Below are positions 25,276 through 33,063 of a stretch of 64,000 nucleotides of DNA, one piece after another. The position numbers and the translations under genes were made by a program. This DNA is from Curtobacterium sp. MCSS17_007. Lineage in GTDB: Bacteria > Actinomycetota > Actinomycetes > Actinomycetales > Microbacteriaceae. The notes below the pieces were generated by a model. It ran no database searches. It worked only from the letters and a program-made list of their open reading frames with translations, and was not told the DNA's origin. The stretch spans positions 1,860,001 through 1,924,000 of the forward strand of contig NZ_CP126257.1 of assembly GCF_003234175.2 (NCBI RefSeq). Reading direction: 5' to 3'. Position 1 is the first letter of the stretch; each line of letters begins with the position of its first letter.

Positions 25276-26940
25276 ATGACCGCCACGCTCGTCGCCAAGG
25301 ACCTCGCCGGTGGGTACGCCGCCCGCACGCTCTTCGAGGGCCTCGCCCTCACCGTGGCCCCCGGCGACGTGATCGGCTTGGTCGGGGTGAACGGTGCCGG
25401 CAAGTCCACGCTGCTCCGCCTGCTCGCCGGCGTCGACGAGCCCCTCGCCGGCACGGTGTCGACGAACCCGCCGGACGCCTTCGTCGGCTGGCTCCCCCAG
25501 GAGCACGAGCGGATCGCCGGTGAGACCGTCGCCGCGTACGTCGCCCGACGCACGGGCTGCGCGGCCGCGACGGCCGACATGGACCGTGCCGCCGAGGCCC
25601 TGAGCGACCCGGACGCCGGTGACGCCGCGGCCGACCGGTACTCCGCCGCGCTCGAGCGGTGGCTGGCGTCCGGCGCCGCGGACCTCGACGAGCGTCTGCC
25701 GGTCGTCCTCGCCGAACTCGGACTCGAGACCGGTGCCGACGGCAGCGGCGTCGGCCCGGACTCGCTGATGACCGCGCTGTCGGGTGGTCAGGCCGCACGC
25801 GTCGGTCTCGCCGCCCTGCTGCTGTCGCGGTTCGACGTGGTGCTGCTCGACGAACCGACGAACGACCTCGACCTGGACGGACTCGACCGGCTCGAGCAGT
25901 TCGTCCGGGGGCTGCGCGGCGGTGCCGTCCTGGTCAGCCACGACCGCGAGTTCCTCGCCCGCTCGGTGACGGCCGTCCTCGAGCTCGACCTGGCGCAGTC
26001 GTCCCACCGGCTGTTCGGCGGCGGGTACGAGGCGTACCTCGAGGAGCGCGAGATCGCCCGGCAGCACAAGCGCGACGCGTACGACGAGTACGCCGCGACG
26101 AAGGCCGACCTCGTCTCCCGCGCCCGGACCCAGCGCGAGTGGTCGAGCCAGGGCGTGCGGAACGCGATGAAGAAGAACCCGGACAACGACAAGATCCGCC
26201 GCCGGGCCGCGAGCGAGTCGAGCGAGAAGCAGGCGCAGAAGGTCCGGCAGATGGAGTCGCGCATCGCCCGGCTCGACGAGGTCGAGGAGCCCCGCAAGGA
26301 GTGGCAGCTCGCCTTCACCATCGGCAGCGCCCCGCGCTCGTCGGCCGTCGTCGCCACCTTGTCCGACGCCGTCTACGAGCAGGGGGACTTCACGCTCGGA
26401 CCGGTGTCGCTGCAGGTCTCGGGCGGCGACCGCATCGGCATCACCGGCCCGAACGGCGCCGGCAAGTCGACCCTGCTCCGTGCCCTGCTCGGACGCACCG
26501 AGCCGACGAGCGGCTCCGCTTCACTGGGGTCGAGCGTGGCGATCGGCGAGGTCGACCAGGCCCGTGCGGCGTTCACGGGCGAGCAGCCCCTCGCCGCGGC
26601 GTTCGAGGAGCTGGTCCCCGAGATGACGACGGCCGACGTCCGGACCCTGCTCGCCAAGTTCGGGCTGAAGGCGGACCACGTCGGCCGCCCCTCGTCGGCG
26701 CTGTCGCCGGGTGAGCGGACGCGCGCCGGACTCGCGCTGCTGCAAGCCCGCGGGGTCAACGTCCTCGTGCTCGACGAGCCGACCAACCACCTGGACCTGC
26801 CCGCGATCGAACAGCTCGAGCAGGCCCTGGAGTCGTACGACGGCACGCTGCTGCTCGTCACCCACGACCGGCGCATGCTCGACACGGTCCGGCTGGACCG
26901 CCGGTGGCGGGTGGAGGCGGGGCGGGTCACGGAGGTGTGA
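25276..26940 (+). CDS. ABC-F family ATPase
   Basis: 554 residues with two ATPase domains and no membrane segments. First domain: Walker A GVNGAGKST, ALSGGQAARVGLAALL, LLDEPTNDLDLDG. Second: GPNGAGKST, ALSPGERTRAGLALL, LDEPTNHLDLPAIEQ. The linker (about 250-340) is Arg/Lys-rich and helical, as in ribosome-binding ABC-F proteins. Such proteins resolve stalled ribosomes or protect them from antibiotics; whether this one confers resistance cannot be told. GACGAT lies 6 nt before the ATG. Confidence 0.92.
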   Translation: MTATLVAKDLAGGYAARTLFEGLALTVAPGDVIGLVGVNGAGKSTLLRLLAGVDEPLAGTVSTNPPDAFVGWLPQEHERIAGETVAAYVARRTGCAAATADMDRAAEALSDPDAGDAAADRYSAALERWLASGAADLDERLPVVLAELGLETGADGSGVGPDSLMTALSGGQAARVGLAALLLSRFDVVLLDEPTNDLDLDGLDRLEQFVRGLRGGAVLVSHDREFLARSVTAVLELDLAQSSHRLFGGGYEAYLEEREIARQHKRDAYDEYAATKADLVSRARTQREWSSQGVRNAMKKNPDNDKIRRRAASESSEKQAQKVRQMESRIARLDEVEEPRKEWQLAFTIGSAPRSSAVVATLSDAVYEQGDFTLGPVSLQVSGGDRIGITGPNGAGKSTLLRALLGRTEPTSGSASLGSSVAIGEVDQARAAFTGEQPLAAAFEELVPEMTTADVRTLLAKFGLKADHVGRPSSALSPGERTRAGLALLQARGVNVLVLDEPTNHLDLPAIEQLEQALESYDGTLLLVTHDRRMLDTVRLDRRWRVEAGRVTEV

Positions 26941-26946
26941 CGGCGC

Positions 26947-26988
26947 GGTCGGGAGGTGCGTGGCGGGACGGCCGTGGGCCTCCCGACC
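26947..26988 (+). terminator. Terminator hairpin after ABC-F, variant of the repeat
   Basis: GGTCGGGAGG and CCTCCCGACC form the outer stem, with a weaker inner stem around GGGAC. It begins 7 nt after the ABC-F stop. The core GGGAGG/CCTCCC relates it to the dispersed palindrome family, with GGTC replacing GGAC. Confidence 0.6.
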
Positions 26989-27270
26989 GACTCGTGGAGC
27001 GCCGCGGCTTGCGCCTTCTCCTCCTCGGAAGCGCGGCGGGGCGCGGTGGAGGAGCTTGCTCTCAGTGCTGATCCGCAGCACAGGCGCTCAACCCGAGGCT
27101 TGGAAGGGCCGGACGGCCATCCGTTCGGGCCCGGGCAGCAGCGCGCTGCTGTCCCGGCCCGTACGTGCGTCAGGGGCGACCATCGTCGACCGGTGCTCTG
27201 TCGCCGTCGTCGGCGGGCGAGGGCTGCTGCTCGGTCGTCGCGGACGCACTCCAGCGCGTGAGCCTCGCTG

Positions 27271-27312
27271 CTCCGCCCGTTCGCTCGGGCCCCGGGTCGG
27301 GGCCGGGCGGAG
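27271..27312 (-). terminator. Terminator hairpin after sulP
   Basis: Perfect 9-bp stem CTCCGCCCG/CGGGCGGAG with a 24-nt GC-rich loop that can fold further, starting 12 bp beyond the sulP stop on the minus strand. Confidence 0.5.
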
Positions 27313-27323
27313 GCGGGTCGGCT

Positions 27324-28844
27324 TCAGTGACCGGAGCCGAGGTTGCCGGCGAGGCGGCCGTGGAAGGCCTGGCTGGCGTCGTTCATGCCGCGGATCTCGA
27401 CGCGCTTGCCGTGCTGGTGGTACTTCGTCTCGATGCCGTCGAGCGCTGCGACGGTGGAGGCGTCCCAGACGTGCGACCTGGTCATGTCGATGACGACGAG
27501 TTCCGGGTCGCCGGAGTAGTCGAACTGGGTCGTGAGGTCGTTCGAGGAGGCGAAGAACAGCTCGCCCTCGACGGTGTAGAGCGCGTGCTGCTCGCCGGTG
27601 CTGAGCGTCTCGATGGAGCGTTGGACGTTGGTGAAGTGGGAGACGCGGCGGGCGAAGACGATCATCGCGGCGATGACGCCGATGACGACGCCGATGGCGA
27701 GGTTGTCGGTGGCGACGACGATCACGACGGTGAGGACCATGACGATCGTCTCGCCGACGGGCATCCGCTTCAGGGTGGAGGGCGTGATGCTGTGCCAGTC
27801 GAAGGTGCCGACGGAGACCATCACCATGACGGCGACGAGGGCTGCCATCGGGATGATCGCGACGACGTCGCCGAGCCCGACCACCAGGACGAGCAGGAAC
27901 ACGCCGGACAGGAACGTCGAGATGCGGGTGCGGGCACCGGAGGCCTTCACGTTGATCATCGTCTGGCCGATCATCGCGCAGCCGCCCATCCCGCCGAACA
28001 GGCCGGAGGCGATGTTCGCGACGCCCTGCCCGAGGGCTTCACGGGTCTTCCGGGAGCCGGTGTCGGTGACCTCGTCGACGAGCTTCGCCGTCATCAGCGA
28101 CTCGAGGAGCCCGACGAGCGCCATCGCGAGTGCGTAGGGGGCGATGATCGTGAGGGTCTCGAGGGTCAGCGGGACGTTCGGGATGAACAGGGTGGGGAGG
28201 CTGTCGGGCAGCTTGCCCTCGTCGCCGACGGTCGGGATCGCGATCGACGCGGACACGGTCACCAGGCTGAGGACCACGATCGCGACCAGCGGTGCGGGGA
28301 TCGCCTTGGTGATCCGGGGCAGCAGGACGATGATCGCGATGCCGGCGGCGGCGATCGGCCAGACGAGCCACGAGACGCCGATGATGTTCGGCAGCTGCGC
28401 GGTGAAGATCAGGATCGCGAGCGCGTTGACGAACCCGACCATCACGGACCGCGGTACGAACCGCATCAGCTTCGCCGCACCCAGGCCGCCGAGGACGAGT
28501 TGGAAGACGCCCCCGAGCAGGACGGTGGCGATCAGGTAGTCGAGGCCGTGCTCCTGCACCACCGGGGCGACGACGAGGGCGATGGCGCCGGTGGCGCCGG
28601 TGATCATGGCGGCGCGCCCGCCGACGAACGAGATGACGACGGCCATCACGAACGCCGAGAACAGGCCGACTCGGGGGTCGACGCCGGCGATGATCGAGAA
28701 CGAGATCGCCTCGGGGATCAGGGCGAGGGCGACCACGAGGCCGGCGAGGGCCTCGCGGAGCAGGATCTTCGGGTTCCGCAGTGCGGACAGGACGGTGGGA
28801 CTGTGGTGCGCCTGGACGGGCACGGACTGCGTGACGGTCGTCAC
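27324..28844 (-). CDS. SulP-family anion transporter with STAS domain
   Basis: 506 residues. About ten to twelve membrane spans fill residues 25-400 with family motifs ALIPEAISFSIIAGVDPRVGLF and GGMGGCAMIGQTMINVKASGARTR. A cytoplasmic STAS domain covers about 420-506 (ELVVIDMTRSHVWDASTVAALD). The family moves sulfate, bicarbonate or other anions with H+ or Na+; no carbonic anhydrase is fused or adjacent. Start GTG 28844 has AAGGAG 4-5 nt upstream. A TGCGGGCGC-T-GCGCCCGCA inverted repeat (28866-28884) lies in the leader. Divergent from two MerR genes that probably control it. Confidence 0.92.
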   Translation of the reverse strand: MTTVTQSVPVQAHHSPTVLSALRNPKILLREALAGLVVALALIPEAISFSIIAGVDPRVGLFSAFVMAVVISFVGGRAAMITGATGAIALVVAPVVQEHGLDYLIATVLLGGVFQLVLGGLGAAKLMRFVPRSVMVGFVNALAILIFTAQLPNIIGVSWLVWPIAAAGIAIIVLLPRITKAIPAPLVAIVVLSLVTVSASIAIPTVGDEGKLPDSLPTLFIPNVPLTLETLTIIAPYALAMALVGLLESLMTAKLVDEVTDTGSRKTREALGQGVANIASGLFGGMGGCAMIGQTMINVKASGARTRISTFLSGVFLLVLVVGLGDVVAIIPMAALVAVMVMVSVGTFDWHSITPSTLKRMPVGETIVMVLTVVIVVATDNLAIGVVIGVIAAMIVFARRVSHFTNVQRSIETLSTGEQHALYTVEGELFFASSNDLTTQFDYSGDPELVVIDMTRSHVWDASTVAALDGIETKYHQHGKRVEIRGMNDASQAFHGRLAGNLGSGH

Positions 28845-28946
28845 GGTTCTCCTTCGGATGAGGGGTGCGGGCGCTGCGCCCGCATGAGCTGTCGTGGGGC
28901 GCGTCATCGCGCACAGCCGGGGCGTCAGAGCGTCCGGCACGTCCCA

Positions 28947-29001
28947 AACCTTCCGCTACGGGAGAGTTGGTATCATGCGACTCTACCGCTACGGAAGGGT
29001 T
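28947..29001. promoter_or_regulatory. Tandem MerR-type operator in divergent promoter
   Basis: Two quasi-palindromes share the core CCGCTACGG at 28953-28961 and 28986-28994, exactly 33 bp (three helical turns) apart. Copy one reads AACCTTCCG-CTA-CGGGAGAGTT, the other extends as CTCTACCGCTACGGAAGGG; GTTGGT follows both. TATCAT (28971-28976) between them could be the -10 of the plus-strand MerR gene, placing copy one in its spacer as MerR proteins require. Confidence 0.6.
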
Positions 29002-29030
29002 GGTGCGCAAGTGGAGTGGAGGAAGACGAC

Positions 29031-29417
29031 GTGACGATGTCGAACGGGTACCTGATGCACATCGGCGAGGTCGCCGAGCGGACCGGGCTGTCGATCAAGA
29101 CGATCCGGGACTACGACGCCGCGGAGGTGCTGCACCCGTCCGGGCGGACCGACGGCGGGTTCCGGCTGTACTCCGAGGACGACGTCGCCCGGTTGCTGAT
29201 GGTGCGGCGGATGAAGCCCCTCGGGTTCAGCCTCGGAGAGGCGTCGATCCTCGTCGACGCGGTGAAGGTGCTCGACGAAGCGCAACCCCACGAGGACCTC
29301 ACCGCGGTCCGCGCCAGGGTGGCCGCCTTCATCCGCGACGCCGAGACCCGCCGGGACGTCCTCGGGCAGCAGCTCGGCATGGTCGACGAGTTCCTCGAGG
29401 AACTCCGCGCTCACTGA
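29031..29417 (+). CDS. MerR-family regulator, first of a tandem pair
   Basis: 128 residues. MerR helix-turn-helix and wing: MHIGEVAERTGLSIKTIRDYDAAEVLHPSGRTDGGFRLYSEDDVARL, then a dimerisation helix ending LGMVDEFLEELRAH. There is no cysteine, so it is not a metal sensor of the MerR or CueR type. GTG 29031 is preferred over ATG 29037 because GGAGG lies 8 nt before it. It faces the SulP gene across the tandem operator and is its likely regulator. Confidence 0.88.
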   Translation: MTMSNGYLMHIGEVAERTGLSIKTIRDYDAAEVLHPSGRTDGGFRLYSEDDVARLLMVRRMKPLGFSLGEASILVDAVKVLDEAQPHEDLTAVRARVAAFIRDAETRRDVLGQQLGMVDEFLEELRAH

Positions 29418-29505
29418 CCGGCTCGGTCGCAGCGAGCGTAGGTTGCGCGGACCGGGCAGCGCTACGCTCGCCACGACGCAGCACGAGCACGAGAAGGCCC
29501 CCGGG

Positions 29506-29895
29506 ATGACGGACGACGCGGTACCGACGACGATGCACATCGGCGAACTCGCCGACCGGACCGGATTGTCGAACCGTACGATCCGTCACTACGACGAGGT
29601 CGGTCTCCTCCGCCCGTCGGGGCGCACCGGGGGCGGCTTCCGGCTCTACACGGACACCGACCTCGCGCGGCTGCTCATCATCCGGCGCATGAAACCGCTC
29701 GGGTTCACGCTCGAGCAGATGGGTGAACTCCTCGCCGTCGTCAACGCCCTCGAGGCGGCCGACGACGACGCCGAGCAAGCGCGTCTTCGCGAGCAGCTCG
29801 ACGAGTACATCCGCGACACCGAAGCCCGTCGAGCAAAGCTCGAGGAGCACCTCGGCATGGCCGACGAGTTCCTCGGCATCCTCCGCGGCCGGTGA
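29506..29895 (+). CDS. MerR-family regulator, second of a tandem pair
   Basis: 129 residues, a clear paralogue of the preceding protein (MHIGELADRTGLSNRTIRHYDEVGLLRPSGRTGGGFRLYTDTDLARL; shared RRMKPLGF and GMADEFLGILRGR). It also lacks cysteine. The start ATG 29506 gives seven residues before the conserved MHIGEL. The gap to the first copy is 88 bp. Divergence in the recognition helix (SIKTIRDYD versus SNRTIRHYD) suggests related but not identical sites. Confidence 0.87.
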   Translation: MTDDAVPTTMHIGELADRTGLSNRTIRHYDEVGLLRPSGRTGGGFRLYTDTDLARLLIIRRMKPLGFTLEQMGELLAVVNALEAADDDAEQARLREQLDEYIRDTEARRAKLEEHLGMADEFLGILRGR

Positions 29896-29938
29896 ACGCC
29901 AGGCCGCCAGGCGGGCGATCGTCTTCCGGGCACGGATC

Positions 29939-30208
29939 TCAGGTCGAGTTCGCTTCGGTGCTGTTGCTGCGGACTCCTGCGCGGCGCACGACGACGGAGC
30001 CGATGGTCGCGGGGATCGCGAGGAGCACGAAGCTCGAGAAAGCCCCGAAAGCGATCACGAGGGACCGCTCGGTGCGCTCAGGGTCCTCCCCGGAGAGGTT
30101 GCCGACGAGGACGATCAGGTAGACCGGCAGCGCAAGCGCGACACACCAGAGAACTCCGGCGGCGAGTCCCAGCACGAGGGCCAGCTTCCGCATCCGCGTG
30201 ATCGGCAT
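29939..30208 (-). CDS. Small membrane protein, two spans
   Basis: 89 residues, no family recognised. Spans at about 8-36 and 51-73, with a polar loop NLSGEDPERTERS between them and a Ser/Thr-rich tail. An internal ATG at 30193 (MRKLALVLG) is a possible alternative start. No clear ribosome site precedes either. It lies between the MerR pair and the P450 gene without obvious functional link. Confidence 0.5.
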   Translation of the reverse strand: MPITRMRKLALVLGLAAGVLWCVALALPVYLIVLVGNLSGEDPERTERSLVIAFGAFSSFVLLAIPATIGSVVVRRAGVRSNSTEANST

Positions 30209-30244
30209 CTTGTGAGACCGCTCGCACGGACGGCGGATGGGCGG

Positions 30245-31570
30245 TCAGTGCGCGGACCGGTGGAACGGGCAGCCGCCGGATCCCGCGGCGCGTGCACCGC
30301 GACGCGTGACGCGTCCACCCGACGCGGGCTTCGTCGGCATCCGGCGCCGGTCGACGTCGAGCCCCTCGTCCAGCACCTCGATCCGTGGGTCGCTGAGCAC
30401 GGCGACGGCGGTGGCGAGGGCCGCGACGGCGACCTTCTCCCCGGGGCACCGGTGGCCTGTGGCGACGTCCGCTCCGCCGTGCGGCACGAAGGTCGCCACG
30501 GCCTCGACGTCGTCCCAGCTCGTGACGTCGAGCCACCGGGCGGGGTCGAACCGGTCGGGGTCGGACCAGGAGCGGTCGTCGGTGTCCGTGCCCAGGATGT
30601 CGAGCACCACCCGGCCGCCCGCACGGAGGTGCTCGCCGTCGAGCTCGACGTCCTGGGTAGCCCACGCCGGCAGCACGGGGACGAAGGGTGCGGTGCGGCG
30701 GATCTCCTGCGCGAACGCGACCGCGACGGGCCCGTCGACGAGCGAACCGCGGGACAGGGTCTCCTCGGCGATCCGGCCGCGCCACTCGGGCCGGTCGTGC
30801 AGCTCCTTCGCCGCGAAGGCGACGAACCGCGCGACGGCGATCGCCGGGCGGATCGAGTTCTGCAACTCGATGCCCGCCGTCCGTGGTGGGAGCAGGGCGC
30901 CCTCCTGGTCACGGTGCCAGGCCCACTCGTGCAACGCCGTGCCCTCGGCGGGGTGCAGCCGTCCGCCGCGGACCGCCTCGACGAGCCGGGCGGCGTGCCG
31001 GTCCGACCAGTGGCGGTTCAGCACGGCGAGCAGGTACTCCGGCGAGTACGGCACGCCGAAGCCGTCGACGACCTGCGCGAGCTTCGCGGCCCAGCGGGTC
31101 TTCGCGGCCGGGGTACCCGGGAGTCCGGCCCACCGCATCATCGCCCGTCCGATCGCGCCGACCGCTGCGTCGTACGCGGTGCGCCGACCGCCGGCGAGCC
31201 AGGCGTCGAGCTCGCGTGCCCACTCCTCGGCGAGGAACGGGGTGAGCCGGCGGACCTGCTCGTCCTCGTACGCGACGTCGACGAAGGTCGCCTTGCGGTG
31301 GTGGTGCTCCGCGCCGTCGAGCGAGTGCACCGACCCGACGCCGAACAGGGTCCGCTGCACGAGCGCGGGCATGGCACCGTGCCGCCGGGTGCTGGAGCCG
31401 TCGTAGAAGAGGTCGACGCCCTCCTTGCCCCGCACGAGCAGCGCCGGCCGACCGAGCAGCCGGAACGGCACCGCGCGGGCGCCGGGGGCGGTCCGCCGCC
31501 ACAGGTGGGCGCCGAAGCCGTAGCCGCGGGTCAGGAGTCCGAGGGAGTCGTCGATCGCCATGTCCGCCAT
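30245..31570 (-). CDS. CYP152-family cytochrome P450 peroxygenase
   Basis: 441 residues. Heme ligand Cys375 in TGHRCPGEK. The I-helix has Arg241-Pro242 in ELQNSIRPAIAVARF in place of the usual acid-alcohol pair; that Arg-Pro signature marks the H2O2-using fatty-acid peroxygenases (BS-beta, SP-alpha), which need no redox partner. RRHGAMPALVQRTLFG and SVHSLDGAEHHHRKATF match the family N-terminal region. Expected chemistry is alpha or beta hydroxylation, or decarboxylation, of fatty acids. The start could be ATG 31570 or 31561. No ferredoxin gene is adjacent, in line with a peroxygenase. Confidence 0.87.
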   Translation of the reverse strand: MADMAIDDSLGLLTRGYGFGAHLWRRTAPGARAVPFRLLGRPALLVRGKEGVDLFYDGSSTRRHGAMPALVQRTLFGVGSVHSLDGAEHHHRKATFVDVAYEDEQVRRLTPFLAEEWARELDAWLAGGRRTAYDAAVGAIGRAMMRWAGLPGTPAAKTRWAAKLAQVVDGFGVPYSPEYLLAVLNRHWSDRHAARLVEAVRGGRLHPAEGTALHEWAWHRDQEGALLPPRTAGIELQNSIRPAIAVARFVAFAAKELHDRPEWRGRIAEETLSRGSLVDGPVAVAFAQEIRRTAPFVPVLPAWATQDVELDGEHLRAGGRVVLDILGTDTDDRSWSDPDRFDPARWLDVTSWDDVEAVATFVPHGGADVATGHRCPGEKVAVAALATAVAVLSDPRIEVLDEGLDVDRRRMPTKPASGGRVTRRGARAAGSGGCPFHRSAH

Positions 31571-31634
31571 GCTGCCAGCGCGTGCCGAGGTGCCCTCACG
31601 GGCAGGATCTGGTGGACTGTGTGCGGGAGGGGAC

Positions 31635-32552
31635 ATGCGACGCAGGACCTGGGGCATCACGATCGGCGCGGCGGCAGCGGCGATCATCGCCGCCGTGGGC
31701 ATCGGAGCGGCCGTGCAGCAGCCGGAACCGGTGGCCACGACCGCCGCGCGGACGACGCCGACACCGGAACGGACGCCCACCCCCATGCCGACACCGACGC
31801 TCCCCACGATCCCGGCCGCCGCGTCGGACGCCGAGCTCGCGGCACTCCCCCTGGCCTTCCACGACGCCGTCGTCCCGGAGCTGCTCGACGGCAGCCACGT
31901 GCGGCCGGACAACCGGTGGGAGATCGCCACCCCGAAGCAGCGTCTCGTCGCGCTGTACGCCGACACGACACCCGACGCCCGCCCGGTGGCCACCCTCGCC
32001 TCGACGGTCTCCACGATCGACACACCCGCCGCGACCGCGGTGTGGGGCCGGTCGGACGGCGAGGACGGCGGGATGGTCCTCGTCTCGACCCCCGCACGGA
32101 ACCGCACGCCCGGCGACGGCGGCGACCCCACGGCGCCGAGCGCCACGTTCGCGTGGGCCCGTGCCGCCGACTTCACGATCGCCCCGACGGACCGCATGAT
32201 CCGTGTCGACGTCGCCGCGTCGACGGTGTCCGTCGTGGGGAAGGACGGCTCGGTGTCCGCCTCCGAGCCCGCACGCCTCGGCACCCCGGACGATCCCACG
32301 CCGACCGCCACCGCGACCTACGTCGAGGCCGCGTACGTCGACGCCCGCGTGACCTACACCCGGGGCAACCCGATCATCCTGACCGGCGCCCACTCCTCGC
32401 GCATCCCCCAGTACGGCGGCAACGCGGCCCTGACCGCGCTGCACTACTACCCGGACCCGACCGGCAGCTCGCACGGGTGCGTCCGGATCTCCGCAGCGAT
32501 GACGAAGACCCTGTCCGAGCTGCCGGTCGGCACCGCGATCTGGTTCAGCTGA
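31635..32552 (+). CDS. L,D-transpeptidase, YkuD domain
   Basis: 305 residues. One N-terminal span (about 8-32) acts as signal or anchor and is followed by a Thr/Pro-rich linker (TPTPERTPTPMPTP). The C-terminal domain has the YkuD signature with His280 and nucleophile Cys282 in SSHGCVRIS. It would cross-link peptidoglycan (3-3 links) or attach proteins outside the membrane. GGAGGGG lies just before the ATG. Its last 8 bases overlap the convergent gntK gene. Confidence 0.85.
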   Translation: MRRRTWGITIGAAAAAIIAAVGIGAAVQQPEPVATTAARTTPTPERTPTPMPTPTLPTIPAAASDAELAALPLAFHDAVVPELLDGSHVRPDNRWEIATPKQRLVALYADTTPDARPVATLASTVSTIDTPAATAVWGRSDGEDGGMVLVSTPARNRTPGDGGDPTAPSATFAWARAADFTIAPTDRMIRVDVAASTVSVVGKDGSVSASEPARLGTPDDPTPTATATYVEAAYVDARVTYTRGNPIILTGAHSSRIPQYGGNAALTALHYYPDPTGSSHGCVRISAAMTKTLSELPVGTAIWFS

Positions 32553-33063
32553 CGGGTCGGAGCCCCAGACGGGCCACGACGTCCGCGCTCTCCTCGTCGG
32601 GCGTGCGGTCGGCCGACACGGTCAGGTGCGCCTCGTCCGGCTGCGGCGGCTCCAGCGTCGCGAGCTGCGAGGCGAGGAGCGACGTCGGCATGAAGTGCCC
32701 GGACCGCGCCGACATCCGCTGCTCGATGAGCGCAGGGTCCCCGGCGACGTGCACGAACACGACCCCGGGCGCCCGCAGCACGTCGCGGTAGGAGCGCTTC
32801 AGTGCCGAGCAGGTGACGACCCCGGTGGTGCCGCCGTCGAGGCGCTCGCGGATCCAGCCGGAGACGACGTCGAGCCACGGCCACCGGTCGTCGTCGGTCA
32901 GGGGGGTACCGGCCTGCATCTTCGCCACGTTCGCGGGCGGGTGCATCTCGTCGCCCTCGGCGAAGTCCCACCCGAGCCGTCCGGCGACGGTCGCCGCCAG
33001 CGTCGACTTGCCCGAACCCGAGACGCCCATCACCACGAGGACGCGCGGCGCCGTGCCCGCCAT
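32545..33063 (-). CDS. gntK: Gluconokinase
   Basis: 172 residues. P-loop GVSGSGKS (13-20), then DFAEGDEMHPPANVAKMQAG and the WPWLD and CSALKRSYRD segments typical of GntK. It phosphorylates gluconate to 6-phosphogluconate for the pentose phosphate pathway. ATG overlaps the gntP stop (ATGA), so kinase and permease form one transcript controlled from the operator upstream of gntP. Confidence 0.93.
   Translation of the reverse strand: MAGTAPRVLVVMGVSGSGKSTLAATVAGRLGWDFAEGDEMHPPANVAKMQAGTPLTDDDRWPWLDVVSGWIRERLDGGTTGVVTCSALKRSYRDVLRAPGVVFVHVAGDPALIEQRMSARSGHFMPTSLLASQLATLEPPQPDEAHLTVSADRTPDEESADVVARLGLRPVS

Larger units (their letters stand above)
26941..27323. other. 383-bp gap between convergent ABC-F and SulP genes
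   Basis: No coding frame with convincing codon periodicity on either strand. It contains a repeat-type hairpin just after the ABC-F stop (26947-26988), two further inverted repeats (27107-27133 and about 27132-27156, the latter with GCAGCAGCG/CGCTGCTG arms), and a hairpin facing the sulP stop (27271-27312). The middle part may be decayed sequence; nothing else is seen. Confidence 0.5.
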
